Assembly: GCF_011682145.1 (NCBI RefSeq)
Contig: NZ_WHJH01000020.1
Location: 39,260 to 103,259 of the forward strand
Source of the DNA: Massilia mucilaginosa
GTDB taxonomy: Bacteria; Pseudomonadota; Gammaproteobacteria; Burkholderiales; Burkholderiaceae_D
Length of the DNA stretch: 64,000 nt
Reading direction: 5' to 3'
A model generated the notes under the pieces. That model did no database searches. It was not told the DNA's origin and was given only the letters and a program-made list of their open reading frames with translations. Numbering within the stretch: position 1 is the first letter of the stretch; every line of letters begins with the position of its first letter. Positions 7,669-17,213 of the stretch are shown here, in pieces. A program made the translations under genes and the position numbers.

Positions 7669-10545
7669 ATGCGTCTTAAATCACTGGTGGGAACGGCGTC
7701 CTGCCTGGCACTGATTGCATCAGGCCACGCCCTCGCGGGCACGTTTGAAAAAACCGGCAGCGGCGTCGTCGTCAAACCCGACCAGGGTGCGGCGAAGGAA
7801 GTGCGCCTGGAGGTGATGGGCGAGAATATCATCCACGTCGTCAAGCTTGATGAGCCTGGCAAGGAACTGACGCCGTCGATGATGACGGTGGCCAAACCGT
7901 GCGCCTGCCAGTTCACGGTCAGCGATGCCGGCAAGGACGTGGTCACCCTCAACGCCGGAAAAATCTCGGCCAGGGTCTCCTTGAAGACCGGGCTGGTGAA
8001 GTTCTATAACGCCAAAGGTGAAGTCTTCCTGACCCAGTCGTCCGAAAGCCTCACGCCGATCAAGGTCGATGGCAAGCCGTTCCTGGCGATCAAGCAGGGC
8101 TTCAATCCGGGCCTGAAAGACGCTTACTACGGCCTGGGCCAGCACCAGAACGCCCAGATGAACATGAACGGCGAAGACGTCCTGCTGGCGCAGCACAATA
8201 TGGACGTGGCGGTGCCGTTCGTGATCTCCGATAAGAACTACGGCGTCCTGTGGGATAACAACGCGATCTCGCGCTTCGGCGATCCCAAGCCCTACGGTCC
8301 GATGAAGCGCGACCTGAAACTGGTCGACGCCAGCGGCAAGGCTGGCGGCCTGACCGCGCGCTACTACGTCGGCGGCAAACTGGCATTGACCCGCATTGAG
8401 ACCGACATCGATTACAAATACCTCAAGGACGTGGCCGAAAACTGGCCGAAGGAACTCGGTCCGCTCAAGGACCTCAAAGACGTAAAGGTAGTCTGGGAAG
8501 GGACCATGAGTTCGGCCAAGGCCGGCGTGCACAAGATGCAGCTGTATTCGTCCGACTACGCCACCTTGACGCTGGACGGCAAGCAGGTGCTGGACGTGTG
8601 GCGCCAGGGCTGGAACCCTTGGTACCACAACTTCGAGGTCAAATTCGCCGCCAACAAGCCGGTGAAGCTGCACCTGGAATGGAAGCCCACCGGCGGCATG
8701 ATCGGCATCACCCACAACGACCCGCTGCCGCATGCCGAGCGCCATTCGTTGACGTTTTCGTCCGAGATCGCGCAGGCGGTGAACTACTACGTCATCAACG
8801 CCGAGAACATGGACAGCGTGATCGCCGGCTACCGCCACCTGACTGGACAGGCGCCGATGATGCCCAAGTGGGCCTACGGCTTCTGGCAATCGCGCCAGCG
8901 CTACGAAACGCAGGACCAGATCCTGGGTGCGGTGCGCGAATACCGCAAGCGCGGCTGGCCGTTAGACAACATCGTGCAGGACTGGTTCTACTGGCCCGAA
9001 AACGGCTGGGGCTCGCACGACTTCGACAAGAGCCGCTTTCCCGATCCGAAAGGCATGGTCGACGAAATCCACAAGAACAATGTGCGTGTGATGCTGTCCA
9101 TCTGGGGCAAGTTCTACGCCGACACCGACAACTACAAGGAATTCGCCGCCAAGGGCCACATGTGGACCAGGAACGTGGAGAACGGCGACCTTGACTGGGT
9201 CGGGCCGGGCTACAAGAACGCCCACTACGACCCGTACACGCAGGAAGCGCGCGATATCTATTATCGCCAGGTGAAAACCAAGCTCGGTGGCCTGGGTTTC
9301 GATTCGTGGTGGATGGATAACAGCGAGCCGGATGTGCTGTCGAACACCCGTCCCGAGGACTTCAAGAAGCTGATCGGGCCGACCGTGCATGGCGCCGGCG
9401 AGATCACCTACAACACCTACAGCCTGCCGCACACGCAGGCGCTGATCGAGGGCCTCAATCGCGACCAGCCCGATACGCGCCAGCTGATCCTGTCGCGCTC
9501 GGGCTTCGCCGGCATCCAGCGCAATGCGGTGGCGGTGTGGAGCGGCGATACGGTGGGGCGCTGGAACAACCTGTACGACCAGATTTCGGCCGGCGTGAAT
9601 TTTTCGATGTCGGGCATTCCGAACTGGACCCACGATATCGGCGGCTACGCGCAGGAAGTGCGCTTCCAGAGCGGCGATGTCGGTTCGGCCCAGGAAAACC
9701 GCAGCACCGGCGCCGCCGTCGTCAATCCGGAAGACATGAAGGAATGGCAGGAGTTGAACCTGCGCTGGTTCCAGTTCGGCGCCTTTACGCCGCTGTTCCG
9801 CTCTCACGGCGAAGTGGTCAAGCGCGAGATCTACAACATCGCGCCCGAAGGCTCGGAGATGCAGGACTCGATGGTCTGGTACCTGAAGCTGCGCTATCGC
9901 CTGATGCCTTACATTTACGCGACCGCCTCGGATATCTACTATCACTCGGGCACCGTGATGCGCGCTCTGGTGATGGATTTTCCGAAGGATGAACAGGTCA
10001 AGGACATCAAGGACCAGTACCTGTTCGGGCGCGACCTGATGGTGGCGCCGGTGCATGTGTACGGCGCGCGCGAGCGCAGCGTGTACATGCCGAAAGGAGC
10101 AAGCTGGTACGACTTCTACACCGGCGCGCTGCACCAGGGCGGCAAGTCGGTGACGATGGCCGCGCCGGCGGCGCGCATGCCGCTGCTGGTCAAGGCCGGC
10201 GCGATTCTGCCGATAGGTCCCGTGACGCAGTATGTGGATGAAAAGCCGGACGCGCCGGTCACGCTCAACATCTACACCGGCGCCGACGGCAAATTCAGCC
10301 TGTACGAGGACGACGGCGTCACCAACGCCTACACCCGTGGCGAATTCTCACGCATCCCGCTCAGTTACGACGACAGCACCAGGACCGTGACCATCGGCGC
10401 GCGCACCGGCCAGTACAAGGGCATGGTCGCCAAGCGCCAGTTCAAGGTGCGCTTCATCAAGGCGGGCGTATCGAGTTCGGATGATTTCGACAAGGCCGAC
10501 AAGGAAGTCAGCTACGACGGCAAGGCGGTCACGATCACGATGTAA
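7669..10545 (+). CDS. GH31 alpha-xylosidase with inserted PA14 domain
   Basis: The start is the ATG at 7669, preceded by TTGGAG (7655-7660) and followed by a signal peptide ending near A-L-A-G; the frame is open further upstream but only as overlap with GH35. The product has 958 residues. An N-terminal galactose-mutarotase-like domain is interrupted at about residues 273-350 by a PA14-like module (W-E-G-T-M, L-Y-S-S-D-Y-A-T-L-T-L-D-G). The (beta/alpha)8 barrel has the nucleophile in W-W-M-D-N-S-E-P-D (Asp550) and the acid/base in W-S-G-D-T (Asp627). A PA14 insert at this position is known from the Cellvibrio xyloglucan alpha-xylosidase Xyl31A. It would release alpha-1,6-xylose from xyloglucan oligosaccharides. 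Family is certain and xylosidase activity very likely from context. Confidence 0.92.
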   Translation: MRLKSLVGTASCLALIASGHALAGTFEKTGSGVVVKPDQGAAKEVRLEVMGENIIHVVKLDEPGKELTPSMMTVAKPCACQFTVSDAGKDVVTLNAGKISARVSLKTGLVKFYNAKGEVFLTQSSESLTPIKVDGKPFLAIKQGFNPGLKDAYYGLGQHQNAQMNMNGEDVLLAQHNMDVAVPFVISDKNYGVLWDNNAISRFGDPKPYGPMKRDLKLVDASGKAGGLTARYYVGGKLALTRIETDIDYKYLKDVAENWPKELGPLKDLKDVKVVWEGTMSSAKAGVHKMQLYSSDYATLTLDGKQVLDVWRQGWNPWYHNFEVKFAANKPVKLHLEWKPTGGMIGITHNDPLPHAERHSLTFSSEIAQAVNYYVINAENMDSVIAGYRHLTGQAPMMPKWAYGFWQSRQRYETQDQILGAVREYRKRGWPLDNIVQDWFYWPENGWGSHDFDKSRFPDPKGMVDEIHKNNVRVMLSIWGKFYADTDNYKEFAAKGHMWTRNVENGDLDWVGPGYKNAHYDPYTQEARDIYYRQVKTKLGGLGFDSWWMDNSEPDVLSNTRPEDFKKLIGPTVHGAGEITYNTYSLPHTQALIEGLNRDQPDTRQLILSRSGFAGIQRNAVAVWSGDTVGRWNNLYDQISAGVNFSMSGIPNWTHDIGGYAQEVRFQSGDVGSAQENRSTGAAVVNPEDMKEWQELNLRWFQFGAFTPLFRSHGEVVKREIYNIAPEGSEMQDSMVWYLKLRYRLMPYIYATASDIYYHSGTVMRALVMDFPKDEQVKDIKDQYLFGRDLMVAPVHVYGARERSVYMPKGASWYDFYTGALHQGGKSVTMAAPAARMPLLVKAGAILPIGPVTQYVDEKPDAPVTLNIYTGADGKFSLYEDDGVTNAYTRGEFSRIPLSYDDSTRTVTIGARTGQYKGMVAKRQFKVRFIKAGVSSSDDFDKADKEVSYDGKAVTITM

Positions 10546-10563
10546 GCCATCCACGCAGTAACG

Positions 10564-10592
10564 GCCCGCCGGCGACATCCGGCGGGCTTCTT
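10564..10592 (+). terminator. Rho-independent terminator after the GH31 gene
   Basis: A perfect 9-bp stem (GCCCGCCGG / CCGGCGGGC, 10564-10572 and 10579-10587) with a 6-base loop, followed by TTCTT. It lies 19 bases after the GH31 stop and marks the end of the xyloglucan operon. Confidence 0.85.
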
Positions 10593-10907
10593 ATCGTCCA
10601 TACGCCGATCCGCAACCCCGCGCCATACGCACGACGGCCTAGTCCGCCTACGCCTTTTTCCCTTCCCGTTCGCCCTTCTTGCCCATAGGCATTGCCCAGT
10701 CCTGTCCCTACACTTATTCAGTCGGCATAGGTATCCCCGAGGTCGACGCAAACCGGGGACCGCGACCAACCTACTACGCGGCGCAATTTTCGTCCGGGGA
10801 TGCTCACCGTACCTTCGTACGGCTGCGCTTCTCGGACGAAACTTGCGCCGCTCGCTACGGCTGGTCGAGGTCCCCGGGCGATTGAACCCGAACCGGAGAG
10901 TGAAAAC
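10593..10907. other. Intergenic region upstream of nosZ
   Basis: About 315 bases separate the xyloglucan terminator from nosZ. The region holds a large inverted repeat (10753-10877) and the nosZ ribosome binding site (GGAGAG near 10895). I found no TTGAT-N4-ATCAA box here, unlike the ackA and usp promoters. A 68-codon frame at 10679-10885 runs through the inverted repeat and is not convincing as a gene. Confidence 0.6.
10753..10877. repeat. Large imperfect inverted repeat upstream of nosZ
   Basis: The left arm (about 10753-10796, beginning CCGGGGACC and ending TTTTCGTCCG) is closely matched by the reverse complement of the right arm (about 10833-10877, beginning CGGACGAAA and ending GGTCCCCGG). 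Arms are about 45 bases with scattered mismatches. The loop contains its own perfect 6-bp hairpin, CCGTAC/GTACGG (10807-10822). It could be a REP/BIME- or MITE-like element or a long leader structure on the nos transcript. Confidence 0.75.
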
Positions 10908-12839
10908 ATGAAGAAGAACAGTCCAGAAACGTCCAGCCCCGCCACCACCGGCAGCCGCCGCGATTTCCTCGGCAAGAGCGCCCTGGCGGGCCTGGTGACC
11001 GCAGGCGCCACCATCGGACTGACGGGATGCAAGGAAGAGGCCGCGCCAGGCAAAGCCGCCGGACCGGCGACGCCGGCCAAACCCGCCGACAGCGGCGAAC
11101 ACATCAAACCCGGCCAGCTCGACACCTATTACGCCTTCATCAGCGCCGGCCACGGCGGCGAAGTGCGCGTGCTGGGCCTGCCGTCGGGCCGCACCCTGAA
11201 ACGCATTCCCGTCTTCAATACCGATTGCATGGTCGGCTGGGGCATCACCAACGAATCGAAGGCCATCATCGGCACCAAGCCCGACGGCAGCCTGCAATAC
11301 ACCACCGGCGACACCCACCACGTGCACGGCAGCTACAAGGACGGCACCTACGACAGCCGCTGGCTGTTCGTCAACGACAAGATCAACGCGCGCCTGGCCC
11401 GCATCCGCATGGATACGATGGAGTGCGACAAGATCACCAGCCTGCCGAACGTGATGGGCTTCCACGGTATTTTCCCGGACAAGCGCGACCCGGTCGACGC
11501 GTCCATCAACTACACCACGCGCGTGTTCTGCGGCACCGAATTCCACATGCCGCTGCCGAACGACGGGCGCGACCTGGACGATCCGACCAAGTGGGGCTGC
11601 CTGTTCACCTGCGTCGACGCGGCCAGCATGGAAGTGCGCTGGCAGTGCCGCATCGACGGCAACATGGAGCTGGTCGCATCGTCCTACGACGGCAAGCTGG
11701 CCGCCGCCACCCAGTACAACACCGAAGGCGGCGCCGACCTGGCCGGCATGATGTCGGCCGAACGCGACGCCTGCATCTTCTTCAACGTGGCGCGCATCGA
11801 GCAAGCCATCAAGGATGGCAAGGCGAGCACCATCGGCGCATCCAAGGTGCCGGTGGTGGACGGCCGCAAGGCCGCCAGCGACAACCCCGCCACCGCGCTG
11901 ACCTGCTACGTGCCGGTCGGCAAGAACCCGCACGGCGTCAACGCCAGCCCGGACGGCAAGTATTTCGTGTGCGCCGGCAAATTGTCGCCGACCGCCACCG
12001 TGATCGAACTGAGCAAAGTACTCGGCTGGTTCGGCGGCGAAGTCAAGCTGCCGCGCGATTGCGTGGTGGCCGAGCCCGAACTGGGCCTGGGACCCTTGCA
12101 CACCGCCTTCGACGGCAAGGGCAATGCCTTTACCTCGCTGTTTCTCGATAGCGCCGTGGTCAAGTGGAACGTGGACGCGTCGATTGCCCAGTTCAAGGGC
12201 GACAAGACGGCCAAGGTGGTGCTCGACCGTATCGACGTGCATTACCAGCCGGGCCACGGCTACGCCTCCATGGGCGAAACCAAGGAAGCGGACGGCAAGT
12301 ATTTCAACTCGGGGAACAAGTTCTCGAAAGACCGCTTCCTGCCGGTCGGGCCGCTGCACTGCGAAACCGAGCAGCTGATCGACATCAGCGGCGCCAAGAT
12401 GAGCCTGATGGCCGACCATACCGCGTACCCGGAACCGCACGACGGCATCATCGTGCGCCGCGATGTGGTCAAGACGCGCCAGATCCACACCATGACCGAC
12501 TTCCCGAATGCAGTCACGCCGGAAACGGCTGGCATCGAGCGCAAGGGCAACAAGGTGCAGGTACGGATGATGTCGCAGGCGCCATCGTTCAGCTTGCCGA
12601 TCATTAAAGTCAAGGTGGGCGACGAGGTCACGCTCACGCTGACCAACTACGACAAGGTGGAAGACTTGACCCACGGTTGCGCGATTCCTACGCATAACAT
12701 CAACTTTATCGTCAATCCGCAGGAAACCAAGTCGGTGACCTTCAAGACCGACAAAGCCGGTGCGTACTGGATCTATTGCACCCACTTCTGCCACGCGCTG
12801 CACCTGGAAATGCGCAGCCGCCTGCTGGTCGAAGCGTAA
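10908..12839 (+). CDS. nosZ: Nitrous oxide reductase NosZ (Tat-exported)
   Basis: Periplasmic multicopper enzyme that reduces N2O to N2. The ATG at 10908 follows a GGAGAG site and gives a 643-residue precursor with a twin-arginine signal (S-R-R-D-F-L-G), typical of clade I NosZ. The seven-bladed propeller region carries the CuZ-type His cluster (D-T-H-H-V-H-G). The C-terminal cupredoxin domain has the complete CuA motif C-T-H-F-C-H-A-L-H-L-E-M, with Cys624, Cys628, His632 and Met635, plus an upstream H-G-C-A-I-P-T-H. It is the first gene of the operon; nosR follows after 12 bases. No key residue appears missing, so the enzyme should be functional. Confidence 0.98.
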   Translation: MKKNSPETSSPATTGSRRDFLGKSALAGLVTAGATIGLTGCKEEAAPGKAAGPATPAKPADSGEHIKPGQLDTYYAFISAGHGGEVRVLGLPSGRTLKRIPVFNTDCMVGWGITNESKAIIGTKPDGSLQYTTGDTHHVHGSYKDGTYDSRWLFVNDKINARLARIRMDTMECDKITSLPNVMGFHGIFPDKRDPVDASINYTTRVFCGTEFHMPLPNDGRDLDDPTKWGCLFTCVDAASMEVRWQCRIDGNMELVASSYDGKLAAATQYNTEGGADLAGMMSAERDACIFFNVARIEQAIKDGKASTIGASKVPVVDGRKAASDNPATALTCYVPVGKNPHGVNASPDGKYFVCAGKLSPTATVIELSKVLGWFGGEVKLPRDCVVAEPELGLGPLHTAFDGKGNAFTSLFLDSAVVKWNVDASIAQFKGDKTAKVVLDRIDVHYQPGHGYASMGETKEADGKYFNSGNKFSKDRFLPVGPLHCETEQLIDISGAKMSLMADHTAYPEPHDGIIVRRDVVKTRQIHTMTDFPNAVTPETAGIERKGNKVQVRMMSQAPSFSLPIIKVKVGDEVTLTLTNYDKVEDLTHGCAIPTHNINFIVNPQETKSVTFKTDKAGAYWIYCTHFCHALHLEMRSRLLVEA

Positions 12840-12851
12840 GAAAGGCGACCG

Positions 12852-15056
12852 ATGCGCGCCCTGGCCATTCTCCCGCGCCTGTTTGCCGCGGTGTTGCTGA
12901 CGTTGCTGACCTTGCTGGCGGCAGGGGCTGCGCGCGCCTCGGTTTACTCGGCCGAATTGTCCGAGCAACTGCTGCATGGTCCCGACCTGTGCGCCGAGGC
13001 GCCTTGCCGCGACGTCATGCCGCAGGCGCAGAAGTTTTCTGTGCGCAAGGGCCAGCCGAGCTATGTCGAGGCCATCGCGGTCGCGCCGGACAAGAGCGAG
13101 CGCGTGGTCGGCTATGTGTTCCTGTCGACCGACGTGGTCGACATTCCCGCGTATTCCGGCAAGCCGATCATTACCCTGATCGGCATGGATACGCGCGGCA
13201 TCATCACCGGGGTGCGCGTGCTCAAGCACTCCGAACCCATTCTGCTGGCGGGGATCGACGAATCCACGCTGCTCAAATTTATCCATCAGTACATTGGCAA
13301 GTCCGGCGACGCCAAGCTCGAAATCGGCCATGGCGACGAAGCGGGCGGCACGGTGGGGCTGGATGCGATCAGCGGCGCCACCGTCACCGTCATCGCCGAA
13401 AACCAGGTCATCTCGCGCAGCGCCTACGAGATCGGGCGCCAGGTCGGCATTTTCAAGGGCGAAGTGCGGCCGCCGCCGCGCTACACCCCGTTAGATGAGC
13501 GCCTGAGCTGGCAGCAATTGCTGGACGAAGGCAGCGTGATGCGCTTCCCCTTGCAGCGCAAGGACGTGGGACTGACGGGCGACGCCACCTACATCGACAT
13601 GTATTTCGGCCACCTGAACGTGCCCACGGTCGGCATCAGCCTGCTGGGCGAGCCGGTGTACCGGCGCCTGATGGCCGACCTCAAGCCGGACGAGCAAGCC
13701 ATTTTCATCATCGCCAACGGTGAAGCCTCGTTCAAGGGATCGGGATTCGTGCGCGGCGGCATCTACGACCGCATCCAGGTGCGCCAGGACCCGCAAAGTT
13801 TCACCTTCCGCGATACCGATTACCTGAACCTGTACGGCGTGCACGCGCCCGGTGCACCGGCGTTCACCGAGTCGGCCGTGTTCATCGTGCGCTCGGCCAA
13901 CTTCAATCCGGCCTGGCCGTGGCAGCTGACTTTTCTTGCCAACAAGGCGGATCCGCAGAGCGGCGCCAAGACCTTCGTCCACTTCAACGCCCCATACTGG
14001 CTGCCTGCGCGCTACCTGGAAGGCGGGCGTCCGCACATCGTCCAGCCCGAGGCGAGCTGGCGTGCCATCTGGAAAAGCAAGATGGTCCAGATCGGACTGT
14101 TCCTGCTGGTGCTGGCCTTTACCGCAGTCATGTATTCGCAGCGCGACAGGCTGGTGCGCGCCTCCAGACGCAAGCACAAGCCCTGGATTTCGCGGCCGCG
14201 CCATGTGCTGTGGCTGGTCAGCGTGGTGTTCCTCGGCTTCTACCTCAAGGCCCAGCCCAGCATCACCCAGGTGTTGACATGGTTCCATTCCTTGCTGCAT
14301 CAGTGGAAATGGGAACTGTTCCTGTCCGACCCCTTCATTTTCCTGTTCTGGTGGTTCATTATCGCCAGCGTGCTGGTGTGGGGCAGGGGGGTGTTCTGTG
14401 GATGGCTGTGCCCGTTCGGCTCCTTGCAGCAACTGGCGCTGAGCCTTGGCAAGGCGGTCGGACTGGCGCGCTTCCAGAAGCTGTTGCCGAAACCGCTGCA
14501 CGACAAGCTCAAGTGGATCAAGTACGCGATCTTCGCGATTCTGCTGGGAGTGTCGTTCTATTCCATGGAAATGGCCGAGCAACTGGCCGAGGTGGAACCG
14601 TTCAAGACCACCTTCATCGTTGGCGTGTGGAACCGCACCTGGCCGTTCTGGGTGTTCATCGGGGCGATCCTGGGCTGGTCGTTCCTGAGCGAGCGGCCGT
14701 ATTGCAAGTACCTGTGCCCGCTTGGCGCCGGGCTGGCCATTCCCGGCAAGTTCCGCCTGTTCGGACTCAAGCGCAAGGCTGAATGCCAGACCTGCCACGC
14801 CTGCGCCGCCGGCTGCGGCTCGCATGCGATCGACAGCGCCGGCCGCATCGACCAGATGGAATGCATGCTCTGTCTCGACTGCATGATCCTGTACTACGAC
14901 GACCACGCCTGCCCGCCGCTGGTCAAGGAACGCAAGCTGCGCGAAAAGAATGGCGATGCGCTCACGCCGATCAATGCGGCCGGCTACTTCATCTCGCTCG
15001 ATTCGGTGCGCGGTGCGCTCAAGGCCAGGGCGGCGTCGCACGAGGACAAGCCGTGA
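12852..15056 (+). CDS. nosR: NosR membrane flavoprotein/ferredoxin, electron supply to NosZ
   Basis: A 734-residue polytopic protein. It has a signal sequence and a periplasmic FMN-binding domain with the flavinylation motif S-G-A-T (Thr177 is the expected covalent FMN site), followed by several membrane helices. The cytoplasmic part has two C-x-x-x-C-P motifs (C-G-W-L-C-P, C-K-Y-L-C-P) and two [4Fe-4S] cysteine clusters (C-Q-T-C-H-A-C and C-M-L-C-L-D-C). NosR passes electrons toward NosZ and supports nosZ expression in model denitrifiers. The operon encodes an ApbE-type flavin transferase (nosX) able to modify Thr177. The nosD start codon overlaps its stop. Confidence 0.97.
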   Translation: MRALAILPRLFAAVLLTLLTLLAAGAARASVYSAELSEQLLHGPDLCAEAPCRDVMPQAQKFSVRKGQPSYVEAIAVAPDKSERVVGYVFLSTDVVDIPAYSGKPIITLIGMDTRGIITGVRVLKHSEPILLAGIDESTLLKFIHQYIGKSGDAKLEIGHGDEAGGTVGLDAISGATVTVIAENQVISRSAYEIGRQVGIFKGEVRPPPRYTPLDERLSWQQLLDEGSVMRFPLQRKDVGLTGDATYIDMYFGHLNVPTVGISLLGEPVYRRLMADLKPDEQAIFIIANGEASFKGSGFVRGGIYDRIQVRQDPQSFTFRDTDYLNLYGVHAPGAPAFTESAVFIVRSANFNPAWPWQLTFLANKADPQSGAKTFVHFNAPYWLPARYLEGGRPHIVQPEASWRAIWKSKMVQIGLFLLVLAFTAVMYSQRDRLVRASRRKHKPWISRPRHVLWLVSVVFLGFYLKAQPSITQVLTWFHSLLHQWKWELFLSDPFIFLFWWFIIASVLVWGRGVFCGWLCPFGSLQQLALSLGKAVGLARFQKLLPKPLHDKLKWIKYAIFAILLGVSFYSMEMAEQLAEVEPFKTTFIVGVWNRTWPFWVFIGAILGWSFLSERPYCKYLCPLGAGLAIPGKFRLFGLKRKAECQTCHACAAGCGSHAIDSAGRIDQMECMLCLDCMILYYDDHACPPLVKERKLREKNGDALTPINAAGYFISLDSVRGALKARAASHEDKP

Positions 15057-16312
15057 TGATGCGCGCCGCCTTCGGTTTGCTGCTGGCCCTGTGCGCCGGC
15101 AGCGCCTGCGCCGCCGTGCTGCAAGTGCGCGCGGGCGAGTCGATCGGCGCCGCCGTGCGGGCGGCGGCGGCGGGCGATACCATTCTGATCGCGCGCGGCC
15201 TCTACAACGAGCGCCTGCTGATCGACAAGCCGCTGACCCTGCGCGGCCAGGAGCGTCCCACCATCAGCGCCCAGAACAGCGGCGACGTGATCCGGGTCGC
15301 CAGCAGCGATGTCACCATCGACGGCCTGATCCTGCGCGACAGCGGCGCCGATCTCGACCGCCAGAACGCGGGCGTGCACGTGCTGCCGGGTTCCGACCGC
15401 TTGGTCCTGCGCAACTGCGTGCTCAGCTACACCCTGTTCGGCGTCTTTCTGGATAAATCGGACCATTCCACGCTGAGCGGCAACACCATCACCGGCAAGC
15501 GCGACCTGCAATCGGCCGCGCGCGGCAACGGCATCCAGGTCTACAACAGCGCCCATGTGGACGTGATCGACAACAACATCAGCTACGCGCGCGACGGCAT
15601 CTACGTCGACCTCTCGCGTCACGCCCTGTTCCGTGGCAACAAGATCCACCACCTGCGCTACGGCACCCACTACATGAACACCAACCACAGCACCTGGGAA
15701 AACAACGAGTCCTACCAGAACCGGGGCGGACTGGCGCTGATGGAAGTGCGCAACCTGGTGGTGCGCAACAACGTGGCCTGGGGCAACGAGGACCACGGCA
15801 TCATGCTGCGCACCATCCAGGATTCCGTGATCGAAAACAATGTCGTGGCGGCCAACGGGCGCGGTTTTTTCATCTACGACGCCGAGTACAACGTGCTGCG
15901 CAACAACGTGGTCATCAACAACCGCACCGGCGTGCACCTGTCGGCCGGATCGTCGAACAACGCGGTCGATGGCAACGACTTCATCGGCAACGAAGAGGCG
16001 GTCAAGTTCGTGGCCGCGCGCGATGTGGCATGGGGCCGCACGCGCGGCAATTACTGGAGCGGCTACAACGGCTGGGACCAGGGCGGCGACGGCGCCGGCG
16101 ACGTGCCCTACGAAGCGAACGACCTGGTCGACCGCCTCAACTGGCAATACCCGCTGGTCAAGCTGCTCCTCTCCAGTCCGTCGGTGAGCACCTTGCGCTT
16201 CGTGGCGCGCCAGTTTCCCGTGCTGCGCGCGCCCAGCGTGGTCGACAAGCATCCGCGCATGCGGCCAAATAATCTTGAATGGCAACGTTGGAATGACAAA
16301 CATGTCCATTGA
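15056..16312 (+). CDS. nosD: NosD periplasmic copper-site maturation protein
   Basis: The start is the ATG at 15056, which shares bases with the nosR stop (TGATG) and opens a signal peptide ending near A-C-A-A; an adjacent ATG at 15059 is equally possible. The 418-residue product is a right-handed beta-helix of the NosD/CASH type, with repeated N-N-x-x-x-x-N-G and R-N-N-V rungs. NosD works with the NosFY ABC transporter to supply sulfur and copper for the CuZ site of NosZ. Its last bases overlap the beginning of nosF, as expected in a tightly coupled nosDFY block. Confidence 0.95.
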   Translation: MMRAAFGLLLALCAGSACAAVLQVRAGESIGAAVRAAAAGDTILIARGLYNERLLIDKPLTLRGQERPTISAQNSGDVIRVASSDVTIDGLILRDSGADLDRQNAGVHVLPGSDRLVLRNCVLSYTLFGVFLDKSDHSTLSGNTITGKRDLQSAARGNGIQVYNSAHVDVIDNNISYARDGIYVDLSRHALFRGNKIHHLRYGTHYMNTNHSTWENNESYQNRGGLALMEVRNLVVRNNVAWGNEDHGIMLRTIQDSVIENNVVAANGRGFFIYDAEYNVLRNNVVINNRTGVHLSAGSSNNAVDGNDFIGNEEAVKFVAARDVAWGRTRGNYWSGYNGWDQGGDGAGDVPYEANDLVDRLNWQYPLVKLLLSSPSVSTLRFVARQFPVLRAPSVVDKHPRMRPNNLEWQRWNDKHVH

Positions 16313-17213
16313 ACTTGAGGCCGTGAGCAAATCCTTCGGCCCGGTCGAGGCGATCCGGAATGTCTCGCTGACCATCGGCCAGGGCGAGATGTTCGGCCTG
16401 ATCGGCCACAACGGCGCCGGCAAGAGCACTCTGTTCAAGCTGATGCTCGGCCTGCTGCCGGCCAGCGCCGGCGCGGTGCGCATGAACGGCGTGGCAACCT
16501 CCAGCGCGCAGTTTCGCCAGGTGCGGCGCCGCATCGGCTATCTGCCGGAGAGTTTTGTCAGCTACGACAACCTGACCGGCCTGGAAGTGCTGCACCTGTT
16601 CGCCGACCTCAAGCGGGTTGCGCGCGCCGAATGCGGCCGGGTGCTGCGCCGGGTCGGCCTGGCCGACGCTTGCGGGCGCCGCCTGCACACGTATTCGAAA
16701 GGCATGCGCCAGCGGCTCGGCTTTGCGCAAGTGCTGCTGGGCGACCCGGAACTGATCTTCCTCGACGAACCGACCAACGGGCTCGACCCGGAAGGCATCG
16801 CCGATTTCTACAGCATCCTGCGCGAGGCGCAGGGGCGCGGCGCCACCATCGTGATCACCTCGCACATCCTGGCCGAAATCCAGGACCGGGTCGACCGCCT
16901 GGTCATTCTCGACGCCGGCAAGGTGGCCGCGCTCGGCACCCTGGCCGAGCTGCGCGCGCGCCAGGTGCTGCCCTCGCACATCGAGGCGCGGCTGCTGCCC
17001 GGCTGCGGCGACCGGGCCGGGCCGGCGCTGGCGCACCTGGCCGGGCTGACCATCATCGTCGATGGCGACTGCGCCAGCATCGCCTGCGCCGCCGCGCTCA
17101 AGGCGCCGGTACTGGCCGCGCTGGCCCCGATGCTGCTTGATGTGACTATCCGCGAACCGTCGCTGGAAGACCTGTTTCTCGGTTACGGAGGCCAGCATGC
17201 ACGCGCGCATTGA
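16302..17213 (+). CDS. nosF: NosF ABC transporter ATPase
   Basis: The start was placed at the ATG of M-S-I-E-L-E-A-V (16302), with a GGA about nine bases upstream; in-frame TTG 16275 and ATG 16293 are alternatives. All give overlap with nosD. The 303-residue ATPase has Walker A (G-H-N-G-A-G-K-S-T), the ABC signature (Y-S-K-G-M-R-Q-R-L-G), Walker B with D-loop (L-I-F-L-D-E-P-T-N-G-L-D) and a switch His (T-S-H). It powers NosY in the NosDFY complex that matures the NosZ CuZ centre. The gene overlaps nosY by 17 bases. Confidence 0.95.
   Translation: MSIELEAVSKSFGPVEAIRNVSLTIGQGEMFGLIGHNGAGKSTLFKLMLGLLPASAGAVRMNGVATSSAQFRQVRRRIGYLPESFVSYDNLTGLEVLHLFADLKRVARAECGRVLRRVGLADACGRRLHTYSKGMRQRLGFAQVLLGDPELIFLDEPTNGLDPEGIADFYSILREAQGRGATIVITSHILAEIQDRVDRLVILDAGKVAALGTLAELRARQVLPSHIEARLLPGCGDRAGPALAHLAGLTIIVDGDCASIACAAALKAPVLAALAPMLLDVTIREPSLEDLFLGYGGQHARAH

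Noticed and set aside
10679..10885. A 68-codon plus-strand frame before nosZ
   Set aside because: It runs across both arms of the inverted repeat, has no ribosome binding site and shows no recognisable domain.
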